Source: Scilla litardierei (lineage: Eukaryota > Streptophyta > Magnoliopsida > Asparagales > Asparagaceae). From it: a stretch of DNA of 64,000 bases. The notes beneath the pieces were generated by a model, which ran no database searches, was not told the DNA's origin, and was given only the letters and a program-made list of their open reading frames with translations. The stretch lies in contig CM061141.1 of assembly GCA_030789695.1 (NCBI GenBank), positions 324,307,938 through 324,371,937 on the forward strand, written 5' to 3'. Both the position numbers and the translations under genes were made by a program. The stretch's first letter is position 1; every line of letters starts with the position of its first letter. Below, piece by piece: positions 1 to 11,708 of this stretch.

Positions 1-69
1 ATCAGCATCCGCAACACGTCCAGCTCCAGGCCCACTACCAGCTCCTCGAGTAACGCATCTACCGGCCAT
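1..69 (-). pseudogene. gag 5' end of the adjacent tandem Tekay copy (cut by window)
   Basis: The 69 bases are identical to 7733-7801, the first 23 codons of the Tekay gag, starting MAGRCVTRG. The ATG is at 67-69 on the minus strand. It proves that a second internal region lies beyond the left LTR. Bases 70-206 are the matching untranslated leader; no standard Met-tRNA primer site is visible next to the LTR. Confidence 0.85.
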
Positions 70-206
70 CTAAAATAAGAAAAGTTCAGATCAGACTTTA
101 TTATGACTCGAATGTTATAAATAATTAATTGGATGTTATTTATCATTCTTGTTGTTTCGATAATTCACGGATGCAAAGTGGACCTGCATGGGCCACCAAC
201 AAAACC

Positions 207-3205
207 TGTCACGCCCCGCTTCCCTAAAATGGAAGACGAGACATGAGGAGGTCCGCTCAGACGTGGAGCTGTGAAGCTGCAGTCTGATAAGCGTCTATAA
301 AAATTTCAAATGATTTGCAGGTTCTTTGCATCGCGAGAAACAACAACAATAATAACGCAGCAGATAAAGAAACATCCACTAGCTCAATAACATCCAACAA
401 TTTATCCAACATCCCAGACAGTCACAAAAGAATAAGTCTGAACAATAGGCCTAAAACATGGCCGAAACAAAAGAAAGGAAAGTCTGGTGCTACGCACCGA
501 AAACTAACTGCAACAACTAATAAGTATGACAACTAAGAGACTCCAGGTGAGCCTAGGACTGGTCACCAGTGTCCTTGTACTCGGTCTCAGCAGGTGCCTC
601 GAACTCAACGTCCGCGAACTGCTCGTCCCCAACTGGTAACTCTAACTCAGAACCTGACATGTGACACCCAAAGAGAAAAGGGCACATGTCAGCAAAAGTC
701 TCCCAAAAGAAGCAGAGAGCTTTTGTGCAAGGATATAAATAACAAAAGACGACTAGCAGTTCTAAAATGGTGCAATAATTTGAAATGACATTTTAAGGAT
801 GCAACATTTAAAGATGACATGATGACATGCATTACGAGAACATTAATTTACAATCACGATCACTGTCCTATCACATTGTGCACAGAGTTTTCCCCTTACA
901 GCTGAAGGAGCAGATCAGGCATCCTTCTACGCTGCGTGGCAGCTTAACCCTACCCCTCCACGTGTATCGAGCCAGGGTTTCCCAAGTACATGAGCTCGCT
1001 TCTGGATCACGAGCCAGGAAGTGTTTTTGACATAGGGTTGTGCCCGCAAAAGCAGCTGCCTAGCCTCAATCATTACAATAAGTGTAGCGTGTGCTACGCA
1101 ATCACGATGAAACATTTGATGCATGCACTGACATGGCAATGAACAGATAATTTGCGTACCGTTAATTGAATTTAAACATGGCATGGTAGTATGAATGCAA
1201 GCATGATAATGGTGATGGATCTGGCTTCGTTGTCAAGCCAGATCTAAAGGTGTCGTCTAGGCAGCTATCATTTCACTGCCTAGTCTCTTTTACACAACTG
1301 TACAAAATGGCCTAAGACATGGCCTAAATGGAAAGCTGGCAATTATCACTTGCCTGTTTCCAGTGATGTCAGTTGTCGTGGGTTTGTCTCGTCGAGCGTT
1401 ACGCTATGGAACGACTGGTTCTCTGTTTTGATTAAACACATATACGAATTAGGTTCATCTTAACATATTAAATAATTCATTGTTTATTTAGTTCTCTACC
1501 ATAGGGTGATGTTCATAACATGCTCACTAGCATTCTAATAAACTGCCATACTCTAATACTTTCCTCACTAATATAATATTGTTAAAACAATATACTAAGG
1601 TACATGAACATCATAATGGCCTAAACATTGACATTCGATAGCCTATATATTCTTTAGGCTTCGGTTTACTTGGGAGTTAAAAGTAGGGTACTGTACATTA
1701 CTCTTTACACAATGTGTTTCTTAAGACTACCTACTAACTTCATGACCTTTTGTCTCAAATTATACCACTTGCAATTACAAATGTACATACGATCAAATAT
1801 CAACATATAACAAGAAATTAAGTACTGTTGTTCATTTTTTCTAGGGCATCAAAGTCGGAGATGGAATAACAACAATTTAAAATTAAGAAAAACATTATCT
1901 CTTTCCTTTATCATTATCACCATTCACAACCCCAAAAGAAAATTCATATGCATGCCATTTCCAGAGCCTGAGCTATTTCATTAATTAATTCAATTCATTA
2001 AATATTATCTAATCCTCTTGTGCTATCATAATTAGCCTCTACAACACCATATGACTGAATATTAGTTTACTAAGCTTATAATAACAGAAGATAACGTAGA
2101 TGGCTTACGTGTGAAGGCGCCTCAGCGTAAGCTCGCAGGTGGAGCGGCAACGGCGTCCAGACAGCGGTAACCAAGGTGGCGACGGCAGTGCGAGCAACGT
2201 GGAGGGAGACCCGGCGGTCTACAGGTGGGTTGGCCGGAGTTTGGGCGAGCTTACGGGCTGGGTACTCGGAAGCACCGGTGGAGGTCGAGAGAATGGGCGG
2301 ACTGAGGACCTGAGCGGCCTGGAGGTGTGGTCGTGGCTGGTCGGGGAGCTCGGAAGGGCTGGAGAGGCTCCGGTGTTGGACTGGGCTAGGGCGTTGTTGC
2401 AGGTCGAAGAGGAGGGGGTTGATAGCCGGAGGAAGAGTTGGGGCCGCTGGGTCCTCCGAGCTTCGTTGGAGAGAAGAGGGGAGCAGTTTGTTTGGGTTTA
2501 AGAGAGTTCGGGTTTTGAAAATGGCTTGGCGCATGAAAGAAGTAGGCCTGTGGAGTTGTTTGCTGGTTGCAGGCGGCTAGGAGTAGTAGAGTTAGGTTGA
2601 TAGGGTTACAGGTTATGTGAAAGGCTAAGGGAGAGAGAGGGATAGGCCTCTGTGCTTTCTTTTGTAGAGAGATAGGTTAGAGATGGGAGAGCGGTTGCGT
2701 ACGTGGGAGGATGCGAAGCGTGGGGACGTGCGCTCCTAGGGAGTCTGTTAGGATAAGAGAAAATATTGTTAGGTTATATTAGATTACGTTTTGACTTATT
2801 CCCATGATTTGATTCTCTGTTTTTTATATGAAACTTAACAATTATTAGGTATTAAGTTAGAATAAAAAGTTAATGACGATTTTGTTAACAAAATTTCTAT
2901 CTGATAGATCCTTTTCATTTTTTTAAAACGTTTGTGTTGAAAACCGGTTGAAAAGTCAGTAACTATTATTATTATATAAATGGATATATTAAGATAATAA
3001 CATTAATGGATTATTACGAATTTGTGTCCAGACGTCCAAAAAATTCAATGAAAATACCGGAGCGCTCGCGCCTCCGAGAGGGTTGTGAATACGGAGTTCG
3101 GTCGCGCGTCGGAACTACGGAAGTACAATAATAAAACCAAATTCGAGAATACGCACACGAATCAACATACGCACAAAATACGTACGACCGGAAGTGGCCG
3201 TTACA
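207..3205 (-). repeat. 3' LTR of Tekay element (shared with the next tandem unit)
   Basis: Direct repeat of 7939-10938. In element sense it opens TGTAACGGCC and closes GGGGCGTGACA, giving imperfect TGT-AC/GT-ACA termini. The outer edge at 3205 is exact because the two copies diverge immediately beyond it. The inner edge at 207 is inferred from the terminal motif, since similarity continues into leader and gag. A GC-rich island at about 2100-2760 sits in an otherwise AT-rich LTR and may include promoter and transcript start. Its open frames on both strands have no recognisable product. About 2.4 kb from the inner edge shows no difference from the partner; the differences lie between about 2645 and 3110. 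Confidence 0.85.
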
Positions 3206-3220
3206 TCTTACCCACCTTAA
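3206..3220 (-). other. polypurine tract of Tekay element
   Basis: On the minus strand the bases just before the 3' LTR read TTAAGGTGGGTAAGA, a purine-rich stretch directly abutting TGTAACGG. This is the expected place and composition for the plus-strand primer of reverse transcription. Confidence 0.6.
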
Positions 3221-3251
3221 GAAAAGATTCCGCCCTCGGAATCTACATCAA

Positions 3252-4155
3252 CTACGGCTCAGGAAATAAGTGCGGGAAGCGCTCTCTCATATCGTCCTCA
3301 CGCTCCCAGGTGGACTCCCCAGGTGAGCCATGACGCCACTGTACTCTAACCAAGTCGACTGTCTTATTCCTCAGCTGCTTCTGCCGTCGATCCAGAATCT
3401 CAACTGGTTGCTGATCATAGGTCAGGTCCGGACGAACCGTGATCTCCGAGAAATCCACGGCACGGGATGGATCACTGACGTATCGACGTAACTGAGATAC
3501 GTGAAACACGTCGTGAACTCCCTCTAGTGACGGCGACAGTGCCAAGCGATAAGCCACCGCTCCAACTTTCTCCAAGACGTCAAAAGGCCCAATATATCTT
3601 GGACTCAGCTTGCCTCTCTTTCCAAATCGAATAACTCCCCGATTCGGAGAGATCTTGAGAAAGACGTGATCTCCAGGCTGAAACTCCAATGGTCGCCGTT
3701 TAGCATCTGCCCAATGCTTGAAACGGTCCTGAGCAATCCTCAGCTTCTCCCGGATGTTCCTCACAACATCAACTGCCTCCACGATCATCTCTGGTCCTAA
3801 CAGCTCACTGTCTCCAATGTCATCCCAGCTCAGTGGCGATCGGTATTTCTTCCCGTATAGCGCGGCGAATGGCGCCATGCCAATACTCGCCTGGTAGCTG
3901 TTATTGTAGGCAAACTCCACATGATGAAGATGATCCTCCCAAAATCCCTTGAAATCCAACATGCTCGCTCTCAGCATGTCCTCCAAAATCTGAATCGTCC
4001 TCTCCGATTGGCCATCCGTCTGCGGGTGGTACGCGGTACTGAAACTCAGACTCGTACCCCAAACTCTTCTGCAGACTCTGCCAAAACTGAGATGTGAATC
4101 TCGTGTCTCTGTCCGACACGATACTCACGGGGACTCCGTGAAGTCGCACGATCTC
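3252..4155 (-). pseudogene. Tekay pol, integrase catalytic core, GPF/Y region and chromodomain
   Basis: Downstream half of integrase after a short intron. The first stretch carries [12 protein letters not shown], which holds the second catalytic aspartate of the DDE core. A run of four Gs (plus-strand CCCC at 4057-4060) has one base too many and shifts the frame, so the rest continues in another frame as a 244-residue piece ending at 3252. That piece contains the end of the core ([16 protein letters not shown]), the GPF/Y-type module around residues 128-142 and a C-terminal chromodomain-like segment at about 195-240 (VEILDRRQK ... VQWRHGSPGESTWE). Chromodomains of this class direct integration to particular chromatin in chromoviruses (family knowledge). 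The frameshift disables this copy. Confidence 0.85.
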
Positions 4156-4224
4156 CTGCACGATTCACGTTACATCACTATCTAAACTAGGAAAAGGAAA
4201 TAAAAACGGAGAGAAAGAATTTAC
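4156..4224 (-). other. putative 69 bp GT-AG intron inside Tekay integrase
   Basis: Integrase reads in frame to the codons for RRYME, then 69 bases follow that start GTAAAT, are T-rich, end CGTGCAG and contain a TGA stop in the pol frame. Directly afterwards integrase resumes with EIVRLHGVP. Excising exactly these bases restores the usual family spacing. Both ends are canonical plant splice sites and the insert is T-rich as plant introns are. An alternative is an accidental insertion, but that would rarely create both splice sites at the exact break. Confidence 0.7.
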
Positions 4225-6252
4225 CTCCATATATCTCCTTGCTAGCGTATCAGTAGTCTGTCCTACTCGGAAGGGAATAAAGTGCGCGGATTTGGTCAAT
4301 CGGTCCACGATCACCCAAATCGCGTCATTCTGCTTCGGACTCCGAGGTAGTCCAGTCACGAAATCCATAGTGATGTGTTGCAACTTCCACTCCGGAATCA
4401 GAAGCGGCTGTAGCAACCCTGCTGTACGCTGATGCTCCGCCTTTACCTGCTGGCATACCAAACACTTGGCTACGCTCCGAGCCACACTCCGCTTCATACC
4501 ATGCCACCAATAGTTCAGACGAAGATCCTTGTACATCTTGGTACCTCCAGGATGTACAGAGTACGGCGAACTGTGTGCCTCGACCAATAACTCCTCTCTA
4601 ATATCTCCAGCTGGCACACACAACCTGGCTCCAAATCTCAAGGAACCATCTCCATGAATCAAGAAGTCAGTCTGCAGACCGGCTTCTACCTGCTCCCGAC
4701 TCTTCACCAACTTCGGATCTCCGGCCTGACCTGCCTTGATCCGATCCACGATTGTCGACTGTATCTGCATACACTTCAACTGAGAAGCCTCTCCAGGAAG
4801 AACAATCTCAATACCAGACTCGCAAAAATCCTGCTGTAACCTCCACTGCGAAGTCAACATCATCACCGCTGGAAGTCTGCTCAGCGCATCCGGAACCACA
4901 TTCACCTTGCCAGGGTGATACTGCAAATCAATCTCATAGTCGGCCATGAGCTCCAACCATCGACGTTGTCGCATGTTGAGCTCCTTCTGCGTAAAGATAT
5001 ACTTCAAGCTTTTGTGGTCGGTGAAGATCTTCACCTTCTCACTCAGCAAGAAGTGCCTCCAAATTTTAAGCGCAAAAATGACTGCAGCCAACTCCAAATC
5101 GTGCGTCGGGTAATTCTTCTCATGAGCCTTAAGCTGACGAGAAGCATACGCAACCACGCGCCCATGCTGATGCAAAACACATCCGAGACCTTTGCCAGAA
5201 GCATCGCAAAAGATCTCAAATTCACCAATCCGATCGGGCACAGTAAGAACATGGGCAGTCGTCAACCTCTCCTTCAGAATGGTAAAGGCCCCCTCACAAG
5301 AATCGGACCAAACGAATGGTATATCCTTCCTCGTCAGTTTGGTCATCGGCTCTGCAATACGAGAGAAGTCCTTAATGAAGCGCCGATAATATCCTGCAAG
5401 CCCAAGAAAACTCCTGATCTCGGACGCTGACTGTGGAACCGGCCACTCTCTGATAGCCTTGATCTTCTCCGGATCCACAGCAATACCATCTCCTGACACC
5501 ACGTGCCCAAGAAAAGCCACTCTATCCAGCCAGAACTCGCACTTGGAATACTTCGCACACAAGTGATGCTTCCTCAGAATATCCAGAACAGTCCTCAAGT
5601 GCTCAGCGTGCTCCTCCTCAGACTTCGAATAGATCAAGATGTCATCAATAAAGATAACGACAAACTTATCCAAGAAATCATAAAATATCAAATTCATCAG
5701 GTTCATGAAAACTGCGGGTGCGTTGGTCACACCGAATGGCATAACCACGAACTCATAGTGTCCATACTTCGTTCGGAACGCTGTCTTCGGCACATCTTCC
5801 TTCTTCACCTTCAGCTGGTGATACCCGCTCCTCAGATCCAATTTAGAGAAAACCCTTGATCCTCCAAGCTGATCAAAGATGTCGTCGATCCGCGGCAATG
5901 GATACTTGTTCTTGATGGTGACAGCATTCAACTCTCTGTAGTCCACGCACATCCGACGCGAACCATCCTTCTTCTTCACCAATAGAACAGGTGCTCCCCA
6001 CGGAGACACACTCGGATTGATGTAACCCTTCTGCAGAAGTTCATCCAACTGTTTACGTAACTCCTCCAACTCTGCCGGAGCCATACGATATGGTGCTTTC
6101 GAAATAGGCTGTGCTCCCGGAATAAGATCAATCGAAAACTCAAGAGCTCGATCGGGAGGCAGTCCTGAAATCTCCTCGGGGAAGACGTCATCGAAATCTC
6201 TCACCACAGCTGATCTAGTCACCTCCATCTGCATATCTACACGCTCCACCAC
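4225..6252 (-). pseudogene. Tekay pol: reverse transcriptase, RNase H and integrase N-terminus
   Basis: Open for about 676 codons before the intron. RT spans roughly residues 60-240, with MCVDYRELN at 101-109, the strand [10 protein letters not shown] at 138-147 and the catalytic FIDD at 201-204. RNase H follows with D350 (FCDASG), E387, D412 (TDHKSL) and D455 (DALSR). The integrase zinc site uses H560, H567, C597 and C600, and the first catalytic D is at about 630 (TMDFVTGLP). The frame is continuous with the protease upstream except for one TAG codon at 6382-6384. RT and RNase H look intact in themselves. The product copies the element RNA into DNA inside virus-like particles. Confidence 0.9.
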
Positions 6253-6381
6253 TGGCTTGGCCCGAAATCTGACAGGCCTAAGCGAACTGCTCCCGCTGCT
6301 GAATTCGAAGACCGGATATCCAGGAATCTCGAAAACTACCTTCTTCCGTCGACAATCGATCGTAGCGAAGAAGCAGCTAAG

Positions 6382-6647
6382 CTAATCCATCCCAAGAACT
6401 GCATCATAGTTTGTGATGTCGTGGACGATAAAATCGGCGTAGAGCTCGAGTCCACAGACTACCACAGAACAAGATGGGCATCCAAGGGACACCGAAATCA
6501 CTCCATTCCCTGTAACGATATCCCAACTCTTGAAAAGAGGGGAAGTCGTCAGAGAGTGCTTGTCCACGAAACTCCGGGATAAGATGCACATGGATGCACC
6601 GGAGTCGAAAAGAACTCGGGCGGGATAAGCACAAACCAAAATAACAC
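6382..6647 (-). pseudogene. Tekay aspartic protease segment
   Basis: After an intron the frame reads through VLFDSGASMCILS, which holds the DSGA catalytic motif of a retropepsin, and ends at VLGMD with a TAG (6382-6384) where tryptophan is normal in this family (GMDWL). Beyond the stop the same frame continues into reverse transcriptase. The protease would cut the gag-pol polyprotein. The single nonsense codon separates protease from RT in this copy. Confidence 0.8.
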
Positions 6648-6747
6648 CTAACAAGCAGACTAGCAATCAAAACCTATTCTAGCAAACAATTTCTAATCTA
6701 TCGTGCAAGATATATTAAAGAAAAGTAAAGACTAGTCTGAGGGTTAC
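6648..6747 (-). other. putative 100 bp GT-AG intron between gag and protease of Tekay
   Basis: Coding sequence for EDSVIA stops at a G followed by GTAACCC, and after 100 AT-rich bases ending TTGTTAG it resumes as GVILVCAYPARV, the usual lead-in to the protease DSGAS motif. The exact excision interval has GT and AG ends, and the insert contains stops in the pol frame. This is the second such interval in the same element. Confidence 0.7.
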
Positions 6748-6777
6748 CTGCAATAACGCTATCCTCAGCCTCGACCT

Positions 6778-7801
6778 CTACCTCGGGCATCGTGAAGCCT
6801 GCCTCCTAGGCTGAACAGCCTGCTGGAATGCCTGCTTTTGGGGAATGAGAGGCGCTCCACGTCCAGCGGCTACCGGTGCTTTCGACGGGTTTCTAGTAAG
6901 CTGGCAATCCTTCACTGTATGCTTAGGGTCGCCACAAAGTAGACACTGGCCCAGAAATCTCCTGCACTGGTCCTTCACATGGCCGGTCCTGCCGCAAAAA
7001 TGGCACGTCTTCTGGACAGTCCCTCCTGGCTTCTTGAACTGTACGGACTGATTAGGCTTCATCACTGTCCTAACCACGGCTCTGGCCTGCTCCATAGGCC
7101 TCTTCCCAGCTCCAGAATACTGCCCTCTCCTCTGATTGGCAATCAGTTCCTGCCTCTTGGCAGCGGACAGCAACTTCTGATAAGAATCTAAGTCCGAAGT
7201 GGACATCAGACTTTGCAGCTCCAAGGATAGACCCTGCAAGAATCTCTGAGCTCGATCTTCAGCGGTCTCCACCATCTTTGGCGCAAAGCGACTCAATCTC
7301 ATGAACTCTTGGTGGTACTGATCCACCGTCAGATTTCCCTGCTTCAGACTAAAACTGCTGCATCAGCTCCCTCCTCGCAGCCTTAGGGAAAAATTCCTCA
7401 TCAAATCTCGCCTTGAAAGTGGCCCAGGGAATAGGCCTCACCAGCATCTGCTCCTCAGACTCCCACCAGCTACGAGCATTATCCTTCAGTTGCTTCTTCA
7501 CCAGATCAACCCATCCAGCCGGGTTAACCTTCGAGAGAAGCAGATTGTCCTCTGTATTCTTCATCCACTCGTCCGCAGCTAATGGTCCTTCCGACCCATT
7601 GAAATATGTCGGGCCCAGCTCCCGAAACTGCTTCGCTCCCGGCTCGAAGCGAGGGGCATTCTGTAGCATCCCCTGCTGAACCTGCATCATCTGATGCATC
7701 ATCCCCATCATCTCAGCTGTAGTGGGCTCTCTATCAGCATCCGCAACACGTCCAGCTCCAGGCCCACTACCAGCTCCTCGAGTAACGCATCTACCGGCCA
7801 T
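6778..7801 (-). pseudogene. Tekay gag (capsid and nucleocapsid)
   Basis: Gag starts MAGRCVTRG at 7801. The first 150 codons include the capsid core (LGPTYFNGSEGP, ARSWWES, FKARFDEEFFP) and end at a TAG at 7349-7351 caused by loss of bases relative to the family. Gag resumes in another frame as DQYHQEFMRLSRFAP and carries two CX2CX4HX4C zinc knuckles (CHFCGRTGHVKDQC and CLLCGDPKHTVKDC) for RNA binding. Near 6797-6803 the frame must change by -1 to enter the protease lead-in (GFTMPEVEVEAE). That could be a one-base deletion or a programmed -1 shift; no clear slippery heptamer is visible. Not functional as read. Confidence 0.85.
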
Positions 7802-7938
7802 CTAAAATAAGAAAAGTTCAGATCAGACTTTATTATGACTCGAATGTTATAAATAATTAATTGGATGTTATTTATCATTCTTGTTGTTTCGATAATTCAC
7901 GGATGCAAAGTGGACCTGCATGGGCCACCAACAAAACC

Positions 7939-10938
7939 TGTCACGCCCCGCTTCCCTAAAATGGAAGACGAGACATGAGGAGGTCCGCTCAGACGTGGAG
8001 CTGTGAAGCTGCAGTCTGATAAGCGTCTATAAAAATTTCAAATGATTTGCAGGTTCTTTGCATCGCGAGAAACAACAACAATAATAACGCAGCAGATAAA
8101 GAAACATCCACTAGCTCAATAACATCCAACAATTTATCCAACATCCCAGACAGTCACAAAAGAATAAGTCTGAACAATAGGCCTAAAACATGGCCGAAAC
8201 AAAAGAAAGGAAAGTCTGGTGCTACGCACCGAAAACTAACTGCAACAACTAATAAGTATGACAACTAAGAGACTCCAGGTGAGCCTAGGACTGGTCACCA
8301 GTGTCCTTGTACTCGGTCTCAGCAGGTGCCTCGAACTCAACGTCCGCGAACTGCTCGTCCCCAACTGGTAACTCTAACTCAGAACCTGACATGTGACACC
8401 CAAAGAGAAAAGGGCACATGTCAGCAAAAGTCTCCCAAAAGAAGCAGAGAGCTTTTGTGCAAGGATATAAATAACAAAAGACGACTAGCAGTTCTAAAAT
8501 GGTGCAATAATTTGAAATGACATTTTAAGGATGCAACATTTAAAGATGACATGATGACATGCATTACGAGAACATTAATTTACAATCACGATCACTGTCC
8601 TATCACATTGTGCACAGAGTTTTCCCCTTACAGCTGAAGGAGCAGATCAGGCATCCTTCTACGCTGCGTGGCAGCTTAACCCTACCCCTCCACGTGTATC
8701 GAGCCAGGGTTTCCCAAGTACATGAGCTCGCTTCTGGATCACGAGCCAGGAAGTGTTTTTGACATAGGGTTGTGCCCGCAAAAGCAGCTGCCTAGCCTCA
8801 ATCATTACAATAAGTGTAGCGTGTGCTACGCAATCACGATGAAACATTTGATGCATGCACTGACATGGCAATGAACAGATAATTTGCGTACCGTTAATTG
8901 AATTTAAACATGGCATGGTAGTATGAATGCAAGCATGATAATGGTGATGGATCTGGCTTCGTTGTCAAGCCAGATCTAAAGGTGTCGTCTAGGCAGCTAT
9001 CATTTCACTGCCTAGTCTCTTTTACACAACTGTACAAAATGGCCTAAGACATGGCCTAAATGGAAAGCTGGCAATTATCACTTGCCTGTTTCCAGTGATG
9101 TCAGTTGTCGTGGGTTTGTCTCGTCGAGCGTTACGCTATGGAACGACTGGTTCTCTGTTTTGATTAAACACATATACGAATTAGGTTCATCTTAACATAT
9201 TAAATAATTCATTGTTTATTTAGTTCTCTACCATAGGGTGATGTTCATAACATGCTCACTAGCATTCTAATAAACTGCCATACTCTAATACTTTCCTCAC
9301 TAATATAATATTGTTAAAACAATATACTAAGGTACATGAACATCATAATGGCCTAAACATTGACATTCGATAGCCTATATATTCTTTAGGCTTCGGTTTA
9401 CTTGGGAGTTAAAAGTAGGGTACTGTACATTACTCTTTACACAATGTGTTTCTTAAGACTACCTACTAACTTCATGACCTTTTGTCTCAAATTATACCAC
9501 TTGCAATTACAAATGTACATACGATCAAATATCAACATATAACAAGAAATTAAGTACTGTTGTTCATTTTTTCTAGGGCATCAAAGTCGGAGATGGAATA
9601 ACAACAATTTAAAATTAAGAAAAACATTATCTCTTTCCTTTATCATTATCACCATTCACAACCCCAAAAGAAAATTCATATGCATGCCATTTCCAGAGCC
9701 TGAGCTATTTCATTAATTAATTCAATTCATTAAATATTATCTAATCCTCTTGTGCTATCATAATTAGCCTCTACAACACCATATGACTGAATATTAGTTT
9801 ACTAAGCTTATAATAACAGAAGATAACGTAGATGGCTTACGTGTGAAGGCGCCTCAGCGTAAGCTCGCAGGTGGAGCGGCAACGGCGTCCAGACAGCGGT
9901 AACCAAGGTGGCGACGGCAGTGCGAGCAACGTGGAGGGAGACCCGGCGGTCTACAGGTGGGTTGGCCGGAGTTTGGGCGAGCTTACGGGCTGGGTACTCG
10001 GAAGCACCGGTGGAGGTCGAGAGAATGGGCGGACTGAGGACCTGAGCGGCCTGGAGGTGTGGTCGTGGCTGGTCGGGGAGCTCGGAAGGGCTGGAGAGGC
10101 TCCGGTGTTGGACTGGGCTAGGGCGTTGTTGCAGGTCGAAGAGGAGGGGGTTGATAGCCGGAGGAAGAGTTGGGGCCGCTGGGTCCTCCGAGCTTCGTTG
10201 GAGAGAAGAGGGGAGCAGTTTGTTTGGGTTTAAGAGAGTTCGGGTTTTGAAAATGGCTTGGCGCATGAAAGAAGTAGGCCTGTGGAGTTGTTTGCTGGTT
10301 GCAGGCGGCTAGGAGTAGTAGAGTTAGGTTGATAGGGTTACAGGTTATGTGAAAGGCTAAGGGAGAGAGAGGGATATGCCTCTGTGCTTTCTTTTGTAGA
10401 GAGATAGGTTAGAGATGGGAGAGCGGTTGCGTACGTGGGAGGATGCGAAGCGTGGGGACGTGCGCTCCTAGGGAGTCTGTTAGGATAAGAGAAAATATTG
10501 TTAGGTTATATTAGATTACGTTTTGACTTATTCCCATGATTTGATTCTCTGTTTTTTATATGAAACTTAACAATTATTAGGTATTAAGTTAGAATAAAAA
10601 GTTAATGACGTTTTTGTTAACAAAATTTCTATTCGAGAGATCCTTTTCATTTTTTTAAAAACGTTTGTGTTGAAAACCGGTTGAAAAGTCAGTAACTATT
10701 ATTATTATATAAATGGATATATTAAGATAATAACATTAATGGATTATTACGAATTTGTGTCCAGACGTCCAAAAATTTCAATGAAAATACCGGAGCGCTC
10801 GCGCCTCCGAGAGGGTTGTGAATACGGAGTTCGGTCGTGCGTCGGAACTACGGAAGTACAATAATAAAACCAAATTCGAGAATACGCACACGAATCAACA
10901 TACGCACAAAATACGTACGACCGGAAGTGGCCGTTACA
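7939..10938 (-). repeat. 5' LTR of Tekay element
   Basis: Partner of 207-3205, with matching coordinates offset by 7732 and then 7733 after a one-base indel near 10660. The differences I can see lie at about 10377-10850 near the U3 start: G/T at 10377, a TTT/ATT change, a rearranged pair of bases near 10633, the extra A, and base changes near 10773 and 10838. The right end joins integrase sequence of another Ty3 element, so this unit inserted into older retrotransposon DNA. Confidence 0.85.
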
Positions 10939-11700
10939 TCCTCTCTCAAAAATACCTCCGTCACCGACACTGCGCAATACGGTGCCGAAGTGGTACAAAG
11001 TGCACATACTTGCTGCGGCAGTCTACCACAACAATTATGACCGTAAATCATCCCGACTTCGGCAGCTCATCAATGAAATCCATGGAAAGGTCCTCTCACA
11101 CACCATCGGGCAAGGACAGCGGCTGTAGTAATCCACTGGGAGCCATCGCTTGGTACTTGTGACGCTGGCAGACGTCACACTCTACAACCATCCTCGCTAC
11201 ATTCTTTTTGGTTCCTTTCTAGAAGACTTCCCTTGCCAGCCTCTGGTAAAGTTTTGAGGACAACAGAATGTCTTCCGACTGCGCTGTTGTGGAACTCACG
11301 GAGTATGGTCGGTATATATGTAGAAGTTCTTGGCAGAACCAATCGCCCCCAATGTAGTAGTCGTCCATTCTGAATAGAATACCCTGGGTACTTTGTCGAT
11401 CCCTGCAATAGTGCCGCCCGTATGCCTGCCATGTCCTGGTCCCGCTCAACCTCCTACTGCAGTGGCTCCCAGTCCTGAAGTACTGACACCGCCAGTGCCA
11501 CCAACTCTAGGTCCTCTCGCCGTGAAAGGGCGTCGGCCGCCTTGTTCTCTAGTCTGGGGCGATACTTAATCGCAAACCTGTATCCCATTAGCTTTTGCAG
11601 CCACTTCTGATACTATTTTGCTACCATGCGCTGCTCTAATAAGTATTTGAGAGTCCTCTGATCCGTGCGCACTAGGAAACTCTTCCCCAACAAATACTGT
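10939..11700 (-). pseudogene. decayed Ty3 pol: RNase H tail and integrase zinc region
   Basis: In scattered minus-strand frames one finds the end of RNase H ([20 protein letters not shown] near 11500-11580), the region PGYSIQNGRLL before integrase, and the zinc-site pair in VVECDVCQRHKYQAMAP (near 11140-11200) followed by GLLQPL. Frameshifts and stops are frequent. The integrase core and 3' LTR are missing because the Tekay unit begins at 10938. Confidence 0.7.
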
Positions 11701-11708
11701 CTCCACTT

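Larger units (their letters stand above)
207..10938 (-). mobile_element. Tekay/Del-type Ty3/gypsy chromovirus, LTR to LTR
   Basis: A complete LTR-flanked unit reading right to left: 5' LTR at 7939-10938, gag, protease, reverse transcriptase, RNase H, integrase with chromodomain, polypurine tract, 3' LTR at 207-3205. The order PR-RT-RH-IN and the RT motifs ([18 protein letters not shown]) are those of Tekay/Del chromoviruses. Both LTRs are about 3 kb and differ at only about eight positions, so the unit is young, yet the coding region carries several lesions. Bases 1-206 repeat 7733-7938 (gag start plus leader), so another internal region follows the 3' LTR and the array is tandem. The right end abuts the integrase of an older Ty3 element. 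No target duplication can be checked because the left end is outside the window. Confidence 0.9.

Noticed and set aside
2076..2534. Overlapping frames of 120 and 152 codons on opposite strands in the LTR (also at 9808-10266)
   Set aside because: Both strands open because the island is GC-rich; inside an LTR, identical in both copies, no recognisable domain.
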